DNA of 26,499 nt, from positions 1 through 26,499 of IMG/VR virus record IMGVR_UViG_3300030085_000001, one strand, 5' to 3'. This DNA is from a virus. The notes beneath the pieces were generated by a model. The model saw nothing but the letters and a program-made list of their open reading frames with translations, was not told the DNA's origin and searched no databases. Of this stretch, positions 16,584-23,868 are shown in pieces. A program made the translations under genes and the position numbers. Numbering within the stretch: the stretch's first letter is position 1; each line of letters starts with the position of its first letter.

Positions 16584-18633
16584 CATTTCCACTAAATCCT
16601 TGTTCACCCGGCACCGGAACTTGTCCCATACCTATATTGCCGCCACCTGCACCGGAGGTGTCCATCGCATCCGCACCTGCTGGCGCAGGTTGTTGCCCTT
16701 CAGGCAGCGGCGCTTGGAACTCCTTCATCATCTCTGCTTGCAGGGCAGCTTCACTCATATTGTTGGTAACTTTGTCGGGGTCAAGGTCAAGAGACTTTGC
16801 AATCTCACGAATAACATATTGAAACTTTGCAAATGGTGCAAGAGAAGGATTGCTTGCAATCTGCAGGAACTGCATAAGCCGCTGGCTACGCACTTCATTT
16901 TTCATCAGGCTGTCTGTTCCACGTGCTTTGACTTCCAAGTCACCCTTAATTTCTGGATCAAAGTCAAACTGCATATTGAAACGGAAGAAGCCCTCACCAA
17001 GCGGACGTAGAAGATAGTCATCTACATTCTTGATAACGGTCTTGATGCTACCACTGGCAGCACCCATCAGCATAGAGATACCGGAAGCGGTACGACCTAC
17101 ACCAGTTACTCCTGTCTGTCCATGCGCAAAAGAAGGTAGACCAGTGGACTCGTCAGCAAGCACACGCGCTTTGTCAAACAACATCATATTTTCAGACGAC
17201 ACATTAGGAAACTTTGTACCGAAGATAGCTTGACCCGGCGCACCGCCTTGACGACGGAATATCTTACCCGGATACAAGGACAAGTCTTGTCCCGGCACTA
17301 GATTGGTTTCGTCCACTTCTACAATCAAATTACCTGACAATACAGCATTGTCCACAGCCATACGCATAAAGCCATTCATTAACGTCTGCGTATCGTCCAT
17401 GTTTTCTGCAATGCCTACGCCAAAGAAGCTATAAGGGTTCAGTTCATATGGTGCAGCTACATATGGAATTTTTGCTGGCTTAAACGGGTTAAGAACCATA
17501 CGAATAAGTTTGTTGTTTAGTACCCATACGTTTGCTTGCAGTTCATCGAAGTCTTTTAGTTCATTGGGAATATCTACGCCATTTTCTTCCAGCATGTCGG
17601 TATCGACCATGCCCCAATACTCAAGCACCTCAAAGCGGTCAATGCCATGCTCCGGTGCGTAGTCGGACAGATCATCTTCCCAGTATTTCTTATCGTAGTT
17701 TTCACCCATCATAATACATTCGTCAATGACTTGACCACGGAAGTATGGGCGTTTTTTGAGGTTACGCAGTTGGGAACGCGACAGCTTGTGACGTTCAATT
17801 ACATATTGTGCTTCATCCATATTGTTAGAGTCAGGGTCTGGATAGAAATTCCACACAGACACATGATCTACTTGTGGCACCGTTTTGAATACTGGATCAT
17901 ATTCTCCATCGTCGTTCCAGTTTGCGTATTCTTTATCTACAGCAAATGGGCCTTTCATAATGCCAGTGCCAAACAGCGCCATTTCAAACGAACTACTGCG
18001 CAGGTTTTTGTTAGCGCCCGACTCTTCAAGCTGATCGTGGATTTTCTTTTCCATCATCTTAGCCGCAACCATAGCTGGACTAAACTCGACTGCAGTTGGG
18101 GTTTTACCCGGCCCTTCTTTTAGTTTATCCTGCACCGGCTGCAGTTTTTCTGTAAGCGGCCCTAATTGCTCTATAAGCGACTGCGCCGTTGCGCCTGCAG
18201 GAAGATCATTGCCATCACCTGCAAAACCGTAGGGGCTTTGCATTTCGTCTGGTTCTTGTGGATCAAAGTGTACATCCGCTACTACACCTTCAGGAAGTTC
18301 TGTAGGTTCAATTGCAAGAGGAAATTTATTATTGGCAAATAGCACATCGACAATTTGACCATATGCAGCTAGTGTCTTAGTTTTAGTGACCTTAATAAAC
18401 ACACGAGACTTTTCAGACTCAGTAAACTGAACATCCGGCCCGTACAAGCCACGATAATTTCTATATGCTTTTAGCCATCTTTCTTCATCTTGATAACGAT
18501 AATCTTCAGCGCGGCGATACCTATCCATAATAAATGGAATAATGCCAGCAACATCACTATCTGCAGCTACAGAGTCGTCCGTATCCTCCAAAGCGATAGC
18601 ATCGTCTTCAATCATAATTTCATCATCTGCCAT
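16513..18633 (-). CDS. Portal (head-to-tail connector) protein
   Basis: 706 residues. An acidic N-terminus (DDEIMIEDDAIALEDTDD) is followed by IPFIMDRYRRAEDYRYQDEE and LPLAIEP-type stem and wing segments. A central region has VWNFYPDPDSNNMDEAQYVI and KIPYVAAPYELNPYSFFGVG, a hallmark of podovirus portals. It continues through ENMDDTQTLMNGFMRMAVDN and TGVGRTASGISMLMGAAS (the channel/tunnel-loop region) to a Pro/Gln/Gly-rich C-terminal tail. It begins 9 bases after the large terminase stop, the canonical terminase-portal order. The C-terminal 71-95 bases are also read in another frame by the next gene. Confidence 0.9.
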   Translation of the reverse strand: MADDEIMIEDDAIALEDTDDSVAADSDVAGIIPFIMDRYRRAEDYRYQDEERWLKAYRNYRGLYGPDVQFTESEKSRVFIKVTKTKTLAAYGQIVDVLFANNKFPLAIEPTELPEGVVADVHFDPQEPDEMQSPYGFAGDGNDLPAGATAQSLIEQLGPLTEKLQPVQDKLKEGPGKTPTAVEFSPAMVAAKMMEKKIHDQLEESGANKNLRSSSFEMALFGTGIMKGPFAVDKEYANWNDDGEYDPVFKTVPQVDHVSVWNFYPDPDSNNMDEAQYVIERHKLSRSQLRNLKKRPYFRGQVIDECIMMGENYDKKYWEDDLSDYAPEHGIDRFEVLEYWGMVDTDMLEENGVDIPNELKDFDELQANVWVLNNKLIRMVLNPFKPAKIPYVAAPYELNPYSFFGVGIAENMDDTQTLMNGFMRMAVDNAVLSGNLIVEVDETNLVPGQDLSLYPGKIFRRQGGAPGQAIFGTKFPNVSSENMMLFDKARVLADESTGLPSFAHGQTGVTGVGRTASGISMLMGAASGSIKTVIKNVDDYLLRPLGEGFFRFNMQFDFDPEIKGDLEVKARGTDSLMKNEVRSQRLMQFLQIASNPSLAPFAKFQYVIREIAKSLDLDPDKVTNNMSEAALQAEMMKEFQAPLPEGQQPAPAGADAMDTSGAGGGNIGMGQVPVPGEQGFSGNAQPTNIEQTQAVGQQQPPVGSVQ

Positions 18634-18642
18634 AGTTTTTCC

Positions 18643-20202
18643 TTAGTATCCAAAGGTAGCGTCAGCCACTCTCATACCTGTCGATGGTCTGCCATACGGG
18701 TCGTAGTCGAAAATAGAGAACCGGGGTCGGGACATAATCCCATACCGTAGCGCGTCGTAAAGGTGGTCTTCAGACTTTGTGTCAACGTCTTCTGGATTTT
18801 TCTTGTCCAGAGGGATGGCTGGTAATTGTGATATTGTATTTGTGCAACTACTAAAGAATACAAGTCTTGGTTCCTCTGTAAATTCATCAATCTGTAAACG
18901 TCTGTGTACTTCGTTTTTACCCGCTACCCGGCTACCTCTACTACGGTCTGACGGACGCCAGCGACATCCTTTTGCAATCATTTGCTCCGCAAGAGAAGGG
19001 CCAGTATCGCCACGCCTGTGCCAAAGACTGCTATCCAAAACACCATACTTAATGTTCCCATCTTCAGCTTCCAAATCCAAAATCATTTCGGCCAAGTCTG
19101 CGGCCAATACCTTACTGACGTACAGTTCTCTATATACGACAAGCTGTTCACTAGGTGTGACTGCAAACCAAAGAACGCCAGTATAGCTGCCATAACCATA
19201 GTCACATGCACGAAACTTGACCCAGTTGCTAGGGATACGATAAGGTTCAACAACGTGAATATCCCTATTAAACTCAGTAAACGCCGCGCCTTCCTTGATG
19301 TCCCAATCGCCCTCAAGAAGCTGCCTACGCTGCTGTTCAGGAAGCGAGAGGAGCATGGCCTCATAGTCTCCTGCTGTCGCAAGGTATGGGTTATCAGAAA
19401 GTCTTGCCGGGATAAAGCGTCTCTTAAATAAAGGTTTTCCTGCCTTGCTATGCCCATAGGGATATCGAAGAACTTCTCCGGTTTCTGTGTCTGTTGCATC
19501 GAATGACCTATTGTACGGCGCAGGGTCAATAAACATTTTCTTAACCCACTGATGTCCTCGTCCACCGGGGTTAGTAGTGGCCCTCATAAAAATGGGCAAG
19601 TCAGGTGCAGTGGACCGTAGACGAGATCGCATGTAATTCCATGCATATGGTGTGGCCCATTGAGTCAACTCGTCAAAGCCTATCCAGCTAAATGCCAGAC
19701 CCTGATAACGCAAGACATCCTCATCTCTATCCAGATAAGACATCCACAACCTTGCGCCAGATGGCGCGGTCCACTGCATCTTTCTTTCTGACCACTTTAT
19801 ACCGGGCCAGATTTTGGGGTACAACTCCTGCGATTTAAAAATAAGTTCTCGCAGTTCTTCAGTTGTATGTCGTAATAACAATCCACTAAATTGTGAATGC
19901 CCCATGTAGCGGAGCGGGTCTGCCAGCATGGCGTAACTTTTACCGCCACCCGCACTTCCGCCATATAATACCTCTCGCTCACTAGCGGCTAGAAACTCTG
20001 TCTGCGGCCCCGGATTAGGCTTGAACAATACATTAGCATGTTCCTCAACGTCAGATGTTTCATATGAAACCTCGTTAATCTGCGGCTGCTGCTCTTGCTC
20101 CAGTTCTTGCTTCTTCGATGGCTTTCGCTTTGCTGATCGCCGTTTCCGCATATTCTGCCCACTTGCGGAGGCTTGCAGCTTGGTTCTTACGCTGTCGCTC
20201 AT
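18643..20202 (-). CDS. terL: Terminase large subunit
   Basis: 519 residues. The ATPase has Walker A GGSAGGGKS (81-89), Walker B FSWIGFDE (171-178, catalytic Glu178) and the coupling motif ATTNP (208-212). The RNase H-like nuclease shows three acidic motifs: ACDYGYG (Asp334), GVLDSS (Asp390) and LYDALRY (Asp483). The first 60 residues are a basic then Glu/Gln-rich extension (KRRSAKRKPSKKQELEQEQQ) that is read from DNA also coding the C-terminus of the previous gene. The start at 20202 has AAGGAA about 11 bases upstream. The motor pumps DNA into the prohead with the small subunit and portal encoded alongside. Confidence 0.96.
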   Translation of the reverse strand: MSDSVRTKLQASASGQNMRKRRSAKRKPSKKQELEQEQQPQINEVSYETSDVEEHANVLFKPNPGPQTEFLAASEREVLYGGSAGGGKSYAMLADPLRYMGHSQFSGLLLRHTTEELRELIFKSQELYPKIWPGIKWSERKMQWTAPSGARLWMSYLDRDEDVLRYQGLAFSWIGFDELTQWATPYAWNYMRSRLRSTAPDLPIFMRATTNPGGRGHQWVKKMFIDPAPYNRSFDATDTETGEVLRYPYGHSKAGKPLFKRRFIPARLSDNPYLATAGDYEAMLLSLPEQQRRQLLEGDWDIKEGAAFTEFNRDIHVVEPYRIPSNWVKFRACDYGYGSYTGVLWFAVTPSEQLVVYRELYVSKVLAADLAEMILDLEAEDGNIKYGVLDSSLWHRRGDTGPSLAEQMIAKGCRWRPSDRSRGSRVAGKNEVHRRLQIDEFTEEPRLVFFSSCTNTISQLPAIPLDKKNPEDVDTKSEDHLYDALRYGIMSRPRFSIFDYDPYGRPSTGMRVADATFGY

Positions 20203-20482
20203 GTTGTAGACGTTTCCTTAATCCTACATGTGAAATATAACGGCCACTGTTGGAAGTCAACCAGTTGGCTACCTCACGGTATGAATACTGATTGACGTGC
20301 TTACGTGCCTTTTCTAACAAGTCCAGTTCTACTGGAATAGGGTCAAGAATGTCGGGGTCTTCTTCACTCTGTTTATAACCAAACGGTATTGTACGTGCAA
20401 TTCGTGGGATAGACACCCACTCGTTTTCTTCTTTAATGTCTGTGGGCTGTGGCAGTTTCCACTTGCCTATACTTCTACTCAT
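20075..20482 (-). CDS. HTH protein in the packaging cassette
   Basis: 135 residues from the ATG at 20482, chosen because it overlaps the small-terminase stop by 8 bases (ATGAGTAG) and has GAGG upstream. The middle reads PIPVELDLLEKARKHVNQYSYREVANWL then SNSGRYISHVGLRKRL, a clear helix-turn-helix of the recombinase/Hin-like kind (YREVANWL...SHVGLRKRL). The C-terminus is a basic, Ala-rich helix. No recombinase catalytic domain precedes the HTH. Being between terminase subunits, it may help recognise the packaging site, or it could be a regulator. The last 128 bases overlap the large terminase in another frame. Confidence 0.8.
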   Translation of the reverse strand: MSRSIGKWKLPQPTDIKEENEWVSIPRIARTIPFGYKQSEEDPDILDPIPVELDLLEKARKHVNQYSYREVANWLTSNSGRYISHVGLRKRLQHERQRKNQAASLRKWAEYAETAISKAKAIEEARTGARAAAAD

Positions 20483-20849
20483 CGTCCTCAACAGGTGCTT
20501 TAGGTGGCATAAGCATAACACCGCCGCTTGCCTCTACCTGCATCTTCTCAGTCTTGACAAGACCTACACGGTCAAGCAGTTCTTTGGCGGCAGACATCTT
20601 GTCACGGATGCCAAGTTCAGTTGGATCAAACAACGCACCCGTCATAGCCATTGCAGCCTTCGGTGCATTCTGCGCCATGTACATTTGTGTAGCCTCAAGG
20701 ATTTCTTCCTTCAAACCTTTGACAATTTCTGTGGTAGTTGTGGCATCTGAATAGCCAGCTATCTTCTTAGCCATAACCATGTTGCCACCGGCCTCATCAA
20801 AAAGAACATTCAAGAATGCCTGTTGTTTTCCTGTCAATTGTCTAGCCAT
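20475..20849 (-). CDS. Terminase small subunit-like protein
   Basis: 124 residues from the ATG at 20849, which overlaps the lysozyme stop by 8 bases (ATGGCTAG) behind a GGAGAG site. It starts MARQLTGKQQAFLNVLFDEA and continues MAKKIAGYSDATTTTEIVKG, the N-terminal HTH pattern of small terminases (KQQ.F......G....AA..AGYS). A helical oligomerisation region (KEEILEATQMYMAQNAPKAA) and an acidic tail (EDDE) follow. It should bind the packaging start site and recruit the large subunit. Confidence 0.8.
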   Translation of the reverse strand: MARQLTGKQQAFLNVLFDEAGGNMVMAKKIAGYSDATTTTEIVKGLKEEILEATQMYMAQNAPKAAMAMTGALFDPTELGIRDKMSAAKELLDRVGLVKTEKMQVEASGGVMLMPPKAPVEDDE

Positions 20850-21333
20850 CAAACTCTCCGTGATGCATGGCATGGGCGAGTTTTGTACTACGCGATTTTA
20901 CCTGCCTAGCCCACCTGCTGTCAAGCATTTCTTTCGCCGCTGTGTCAAATTGTTTTGCTTCTACAGCGGCCCACATTTTTTTGAACTTGCAAAGACGCGG
21001 CACCCCAAGATTAAATGCCATGTCTACAAGTACAAGTTGACGTACAGCGTCTAACTCCTCGACACAAGGGTGTGCGCGAACCAGTTCATCCTCGACTATC
21101 TGTACGTCATTCTTTGCGAGGTACATAGCATCCGCTTCGGTAATGCCATCAGAATAAACATAGTCGATGGAAGGATAGTCCATCCAATCTAGTTCATCTT
21201 TTGTAATACCCCGGTCATCCAGATTTCTACCAATGCCAATAGTGTTGATGCCTAGCGTATCTTGGTACACTTCCAAACGTAAACCCTCATGGGAAATCAG
21301 CTTTTTAATTAAATCGTCTTTATTGTATTTCAT
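20842..21333 (-). CDS. T4-type lysozyme (GH24 endolysin)
   Basis: 163 residues. The GH24 catalytic triad is intact and correctly spaced: Glu16 in HEGLRLEVYQD, Asp25 in the same segment, and Thr31 in GINTIGIG (gaps of 9 and 6, exactly as Glu11-Asp20-Thr26 of T4 lysozyme). The helical C-terminal lobe contains LVLVDMAFNLG and RWARQVKSR. It has no signal peptide or N-terminal anchor, so it needs the upstream holin to reach the peptidoglycan. Its ATG overlaps the previous stop (ATGA). Confidence 0.95.
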   Translation of the reverse strand: MKYNKDDLIKKLISHEGLRLEVYQDTLGINTIGIGRNLDDRGITKDELDWMDYPSIDYVYSDGITEADAMYLAKNDVQIVEDELVRAHPCVEELDAVRQLVLVDMAFNLGVPRLCKFKKMWAAVEAKQFDTAAKEMLDSRWARQVKSRSTKLAHAMHHGEFDG

Positions 21334-21533
21334 TTTTCATGTCCCATCCATACAGCAAACGCACCTGTCATCGCCCCTGTTACAACACTTACAAGTGCAG
21401 CTTGCTGTGACGTAGGGTCGGGCAACATCATAAACCACTCCACAACCCGCCACGCCGACAGGGACATCCCCAGCATCATTAAACGGGGGAGTATCTTCCA
21501 CTTCAGTATTCTTTCCATAGTGACTTCGGCCAT
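21330..21533 (-). CDS. Small two-segment membrane protein of the lysis cassette
   Basis: 67 residues: a short basic N-terminus (ERILKWKILPR), a hydrophobic segment (LMMLGMSLSAWRVVEWFMML), a short loop PDPTSQQ, and a second hydrophobic segment (AALVSVVTGAMTGAFAVWMG). The WRVVEWFM.LPDPTSQQAALVS pattern is one I recognise from marine phages next to lysozyme. It lies between the holin and the lysozyme and overlaps the lysozyme start (ATGA), so it is likely a second holin or antiholin. The function is inferred from topology and position. Confidence 0.75.
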   Translation of the reverse strand: MAEVTMERILKWKILPRLMMLGMSLSAWRVVEWFMMLPDPTSQQAALVSVVTGAMTGAFAVWMGHEK

Positions 21534-21535
21534 GT

Positions 21536-21919
21536 CTATTTCTTTCCAAAGAACTTAGTAGCTGAACGAACACCAAATGAGGCAGCAACGATAACCCCCA
21601 AAGAATATTGATACCATTCTGGCATAGCTTGGAGTTGTGCGAATCCATTTGCAACCACCTGTTCCATTCCGGGTATAAATGCTAGGATGAGTGGGATGCT
21701 AAATAAGATAGTTAGCCACTCATCTTTCCAGCTAGTCGAAGCACCTTTTATTGCCTCTAAGTCCCAATCAATCTCGCCAGTAGCTTTCTTCTGCATTACG
21801 ATAGCTTCGGCTTGTGCCTTCGCTACCTTGGTGGCTGATTGAGCCTTCTTCTCTTCTACCTTGCCATCTAGCCATGTGCCAGCTAGATTAGCTATCGGTC
21901 CTATCAATGCGGTCAACAT
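21536..21919 (-). CDS. Holin of the three-transmembrane GTA type
   Basis: 127 residues from the ATG at 21919; the TTG further upstream is less likely. It starts MLTALIGPIANLAGTWLDGK, followed by a charged helix (EEKKAQSATKVAKAQAEAIV) and SWKDEW. Two membrane segments follow, WLTILFSIPLILAFIPG (68-84) and YQYSLGVIVAASFGV (103-117), with a FFGKK end. This order of segments, with SWKDEWLTIL and PEWYQYSLG, matches the holin family first named for gene-transfer-agent release in alphaproteobacteria. It would permeabilise the inner membrane for the lysozyme two genes downstream. Confidence 0.85.
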   Translation of the reverse strand: MLTALIGPIANLAGTWLDGKVEEKKAQSATKVAKAQAEAIVMQKKATGEIDWDLEAIKGASTSWKDEWLTILFSIPLILAFIPGMEQVVANGFAQLQAMPEWYQYSLGVIVAASFGVRSATKFFGKK

Positions 21920-22016
21920 TTTTGAGTTCCCATATTTTTTTCCTAAGAAGGAATACGCGATTGTCAGAATCAGGCTCAACGTCTACTAGCCTTACCTCAC
22001 GGGGATCGTCATACAC
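21888..22016 (-). CDS. Possible 42-residue charged protein
   Basis: A short frame from a GTG at 22016 (MYDDPREVRLVDVEPDSDNR..., ending KNVDRIDRTDS). The GTG overlaps the previous stop by 8 bases (GTGTATGA), the same overlap size used at 16381, 20482 and 20849. It fills what would otherwise be an 89-base gap and overlaps the holin start by 32 bases. It has no recognisable motif and no Shine-Dalgarno, so it would depend on coupled translation. Confidence 0.45.
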   Translation of the reverse strand: MYDDPREVRLVDVEPDSDNRVFLLRKKIWELKNVDRIDRTDS

Positions 22017-22257
22017 CTCTGCGAAATTGCGCAGTCTTTTTTGCAATCGACTTAGGTTGTCGTACAAACTGTTTCCCCTTGCGTGTACCTTCTCTCTTAG
22101 CCCTAGTTGTAGCAGCATATTCGGCTGGTGTCAAGGACTTTATTGCTTTTTCAGGTAAATACCTTTCACCTGTCTTTGCGCTGGGCTTGCCAGACTTAGT
22201 GCGCCACTTCTGTTTTGTCCACGACTTGAGGCTTTGTTGAGACTTCGCTAATGCCAT
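22009..22257 (-). CDS. Small basic protein, marine-phage type
   Basis: 82 residues from the ATG at 22257, which shares one base with the previous stop (TAATG). It is Lys/Arg-rich: MALAKSQQSLKSWTKQKWRT, then SAKTGERYLPEKAIKSLTPAEY and AATTRAKREGTRKGKQFV. I recognise the TGERYLPE.AIKSLTPAEYAATT signature from many marine phage genomes and some algal-virus proteins, where it is of unknown function. Its charge suggests nucleic-acid binding. It stands just before the lysis genes. Confidence 0.78.
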   Translation of the reverse strand: MALAKSQQSLKSWTKQKWRTKSGKPSAKTGERYLPEKAIKSLTPAEYAATTRAKREGTRKGKQFVRQPKSIAKKTAQFRRGV

Positions 22258-22688
22258 TATAATCTTCCCTGTGCGTGTAGTACAAGTAATACAATACAAG
22301 CTAGAACAGTTAAACCAAGAATTAGTAGCAGGGCTATAAGAAACACTTCAAAGTGATGCTTCAGTTTTTTCCTGCGTGCTATCTCTGCTTCTCTACGTGC
22401 TACACGTGCCTTTGCCTGAAACCTTTGCCAATCATGCCACAGTCCGGGGCGACCTGCATATATCATAATCTGTTTTAGTTGCTCTTCTTGTTCACGTATC
22501 TGTTCAAGAGCCATAAACTCTTCTAGATCAGAGCCGCCACCTTTTCTATTAGCTTTCTTCTGCAGGTCTTCCTTGGCACCTACAAACTTAGCGATTGCAC
22601 TGCCTGCTTTGGCAATGTCACCACCGTGCTGTACGGCTTGCTTAATAACACTGAATGCGGCATTGGCCGCTGCAAGTTCCGCAAGCAT
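22257..22688 (-). CDS. Conserved protein with C-terminal membrane anchor
   Basis: 143 residues: MLAELAAANAAFSVIKQAVQ, a linker rich in Lys/Gly, a coiled segment (ALEQIREQEEQLKQIMIYAG), the conserved-looking GLWHDWQRFQAKARVARREA, then a basic stretch and one transmembrane segment (FEVFLIALLLILGLTVLACIV). The same architecture occurs near lysis or tail genes in marine phages. With a C-terminal anchor it is not a typical i-spanin, which has an N-terminal anchor. Start and stop are both coupled by TAATG overlaps. Confidence 0.75.
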   Translation of the reverse strand: MLAELAAANAAFSVIKQAVQHGGDIAKAGSAIAKFVGAKEDLQKKANRKGGGSDLEEFMALEQIREQEEQLKQIMIYAGRPGLWHDWQRFQAKARVARREAEIARRKKLKHHFEVFLIALLLILGLTVLACIVLLVLHAQGRL

Positions 22689-22876
22689 TAGTACACCCTC
22701 GTATCCTTATCCACCAGTTTGGGTAGGCAATAAGCAGTTATCTTCTTTCCCTGCTTATGTAATTTTTGTGCATACCACACACATTCGTTCAAGTTACGAA
22801 AGTACATGTCTTTGCTGATTAGTCTTTCACTATCGCCAACTCCAACATATACGAATAGGAGAAAAGCGTGGATCAT
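22688..22876 (-). CDS. Small secreted or membrane protein, unknown
   Basis: 62 residues with a hydrophobic N-terminus (MIHAFLLFVYVGVGDS) that could be a signal or anchor, then a segment with two cysteines (NECVWYAQKLHKQGKKITAYC) spaced 18 apart, possibly a disulfide. It resembles small phage proteins of the pattern 'C..YA..L...G....A.C.P'. It overlaps the next gene by one base. Confidence 0.65.
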   Translation of the reverse strand: MIHAFLLFVYVGVGDSERLISKDMYFRNLNECVWYAQKLHKQGKKITAYCLPKLVDKDTRVY

Positions 22877-22878
22877 AA

Positions 22879-23160
22879 CTAACTGCGGTAACCGCCCCCT
22901 GCATCTTTGTACGCTTTTGCTAACATCTGGGCTTTACGCGCCGACCACTGTCCGGGTGCGCCGCCCTTGCCACCAGCTTTGATGCGCTGAAACTGCCGCT
23001 TTCTCATTCCGGGCTTAGTATAGTTGCCAGCTTCGTTAACTCTACTTTTGCCCTTTGCCGCACCACCCGTCGAAAGTTTAAGCGCTCTAGTCGGTTTCTT
23101 CTGCGTTCTAGTTTGTGCGGCTTTCTTTTTAGCGGGGGCTTTTTTAGAGACACGTGCCAT
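22879..23160 (-). CDS. Histone-like basic small protein
   Basis: 93 residues with about 17 Lys and 9 Arg against two acidic residues. The N-terminus is a histone-tail-like run (SKKAPAKKKAAQTRTQKKPTR). The C-terminus carries the conserved-looking RVNEAGNYTKPGMRKRQFQR and PGQWSARKAQMLAKAYKDAG, a signature I know from cyanophages and other marine phages without an assigned role. An AGGAG site lies 7 bases before the ATG. DNA binding or condensation is a reasonable inference. Confidence 0.78.
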   Translation of the reverse strand: MARVSKKAPAKKKAAQTRTQKKPTRALKLSTGGAAKGKSRVNEAGNYTKPGMRKRQFQRIKAGGKGGAPGQWSARKAQMLAKAYKDAGGGYRS

Positions 23161-23170
23161 CTCCTATCTC

Positions 23171-23527
23171 CTACCTTGACGGATCATAAAATTCTTCTAC
23201 AGATATTGTAGACACGATACTGCTTGCATGGCTGGCCGAAATAATTATCTTATCCTCTGCCGCCAGAAACAACGGTACAGTTGCTGTAAAGATATTTATT
23301 GATGTGATTGCTGCCAGTGAGTGGCTAGTTATAATTGTTGTTGTTGTATTTGGAGTCTTCTGGAATATTTTAATTGTAAAGGTTCTTGCGCTGGCATTTG
23401 CATTTGTCAGCATCAAGTTTTTTATAACCGTCGTGTGGTTTGCCGGGACTACATAGCAATCTGTATCCCCGGTTCCCACCGCTGTGATAATTGTGTTAAA
23501 CTTAGAACCTTGGTCAATTATCGGCAT
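23171..23527 (-). CDS. Small beta-sandwich structural protein
   Basis: 118 residues, Thr/Ile/Ala rich and beta-rich: MPIIDQGSKFNTIITAVGTG, HTTVIKNLMLTNANASARTF, then FLAAEDKIIISASHASSIVS. The pattern is that of small phage accessory proteins attached to virions, and it is similar in style to the 92-residue protein at 3613-3891. The ATG overlaps the stop of the previous gene by one base. No specific family is claimed. Confidence 0.65.
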   Translation of the reverse strand: MPIIDQGSKFNTIITAVGTGDTDCYVVPANHTTVIKNLMLTNANASARTFTIKIFQKTPNTTTTIITSHSLAAITSINIFTATVPLFLAAEDKIIISASHASSIVSTISVEEFYDPSR

Positions 23528-23667
23528 TACTTATTCCAGTCTAACACCTTCCGGTGCATTTTCCAAAACCAGTTACCTACAGCGGTAAAGGGCTTGCCCA
23601 TATAGAGCAAACCCAAACCGAAGTATTTAACCGAAGTACGTTTTAGGTTTATTACGCTTGTTAACAT
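23527..23667 (-). CDS. Small basic/hydrophobic protein, start uncertain
   Basis: 46 residues from the ATG at 23667 (MLTSVINLKRTSVKYFGLGL, then MGKPFTAVGNWFWKMHRKVL). It has a hydrophobic, glycine-rich centre and a basic C-terminus; this KRTSVKYFG.GLLY.GKPF pattern recurs in marine phages. The frame is open upstream to the amber stop of the 44-residue peptide gene, and a TTG at 23721 would add 18 residues. GGAG lies 12 bases before the ATG, an acceptable but long spacing. Confidence 0.6.
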   Translation of the reverse strand: MLTSVINLKRTSVKYFGLGLLYMGKPFTAVGNWFWKMHRKVLDWNK

Positions 23668-23733
23668 TTTTCTTATGAACTCCGGGTCTACGGATACGCT
23701 TACGGGAAACTTTCGTGCCAACTTTTTGTGCCA

Positions 23734-23868
23734 CTACTTGCCACGCTTCTTAGCGGCCATGCCACCACGCATCATTTTTTTCTTGGCGACTGCACCGCCA
23801 CGCATCATTTTCTTTTTAGCCGCTGTCTTCATCATGCCGCCGCCCCGCATCTTTTTCTTCATTACCAT
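23734..23868 (-). CDS. 44-residue K/M/R/G repeat peptide
   Basis: The frame from the ATG at 23868 to a TAG at 23734 encodes a peptide made of a repeated KKKMMRGG unit: it starts MVMKKKMRGGGMMKTAAKKK, continues MMRGGAVAKKKMMRGG and ends MAAKKRGK. It has 17 Lys/Arg and no acidic residue. GGAG lies 8 bases before the ATG. The gene overlaps the 3' end of the preceding one by 53 bases. A related KKKMKRGGLASKK ends the 1553-residue virion protein, and MMMGGMANGKKHM occurs at 24388-24765. Such peptides are frequent in marine phages and have no known role. Confidence 0.75.
   Translation of the reverse strand: MVMKKKMRGGGMMKTAAKKKMMRGGAVAKKKMMRGGMAAKKRGK

Noticed and set aside
20075-20482. Serine recombinase/invertase for fibre switching
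   Set aside because: Only the helix-turn-helix part resembles recombinases. There is no catalytic N-terminal domain, and no inverted repeats flank the fibre genes.
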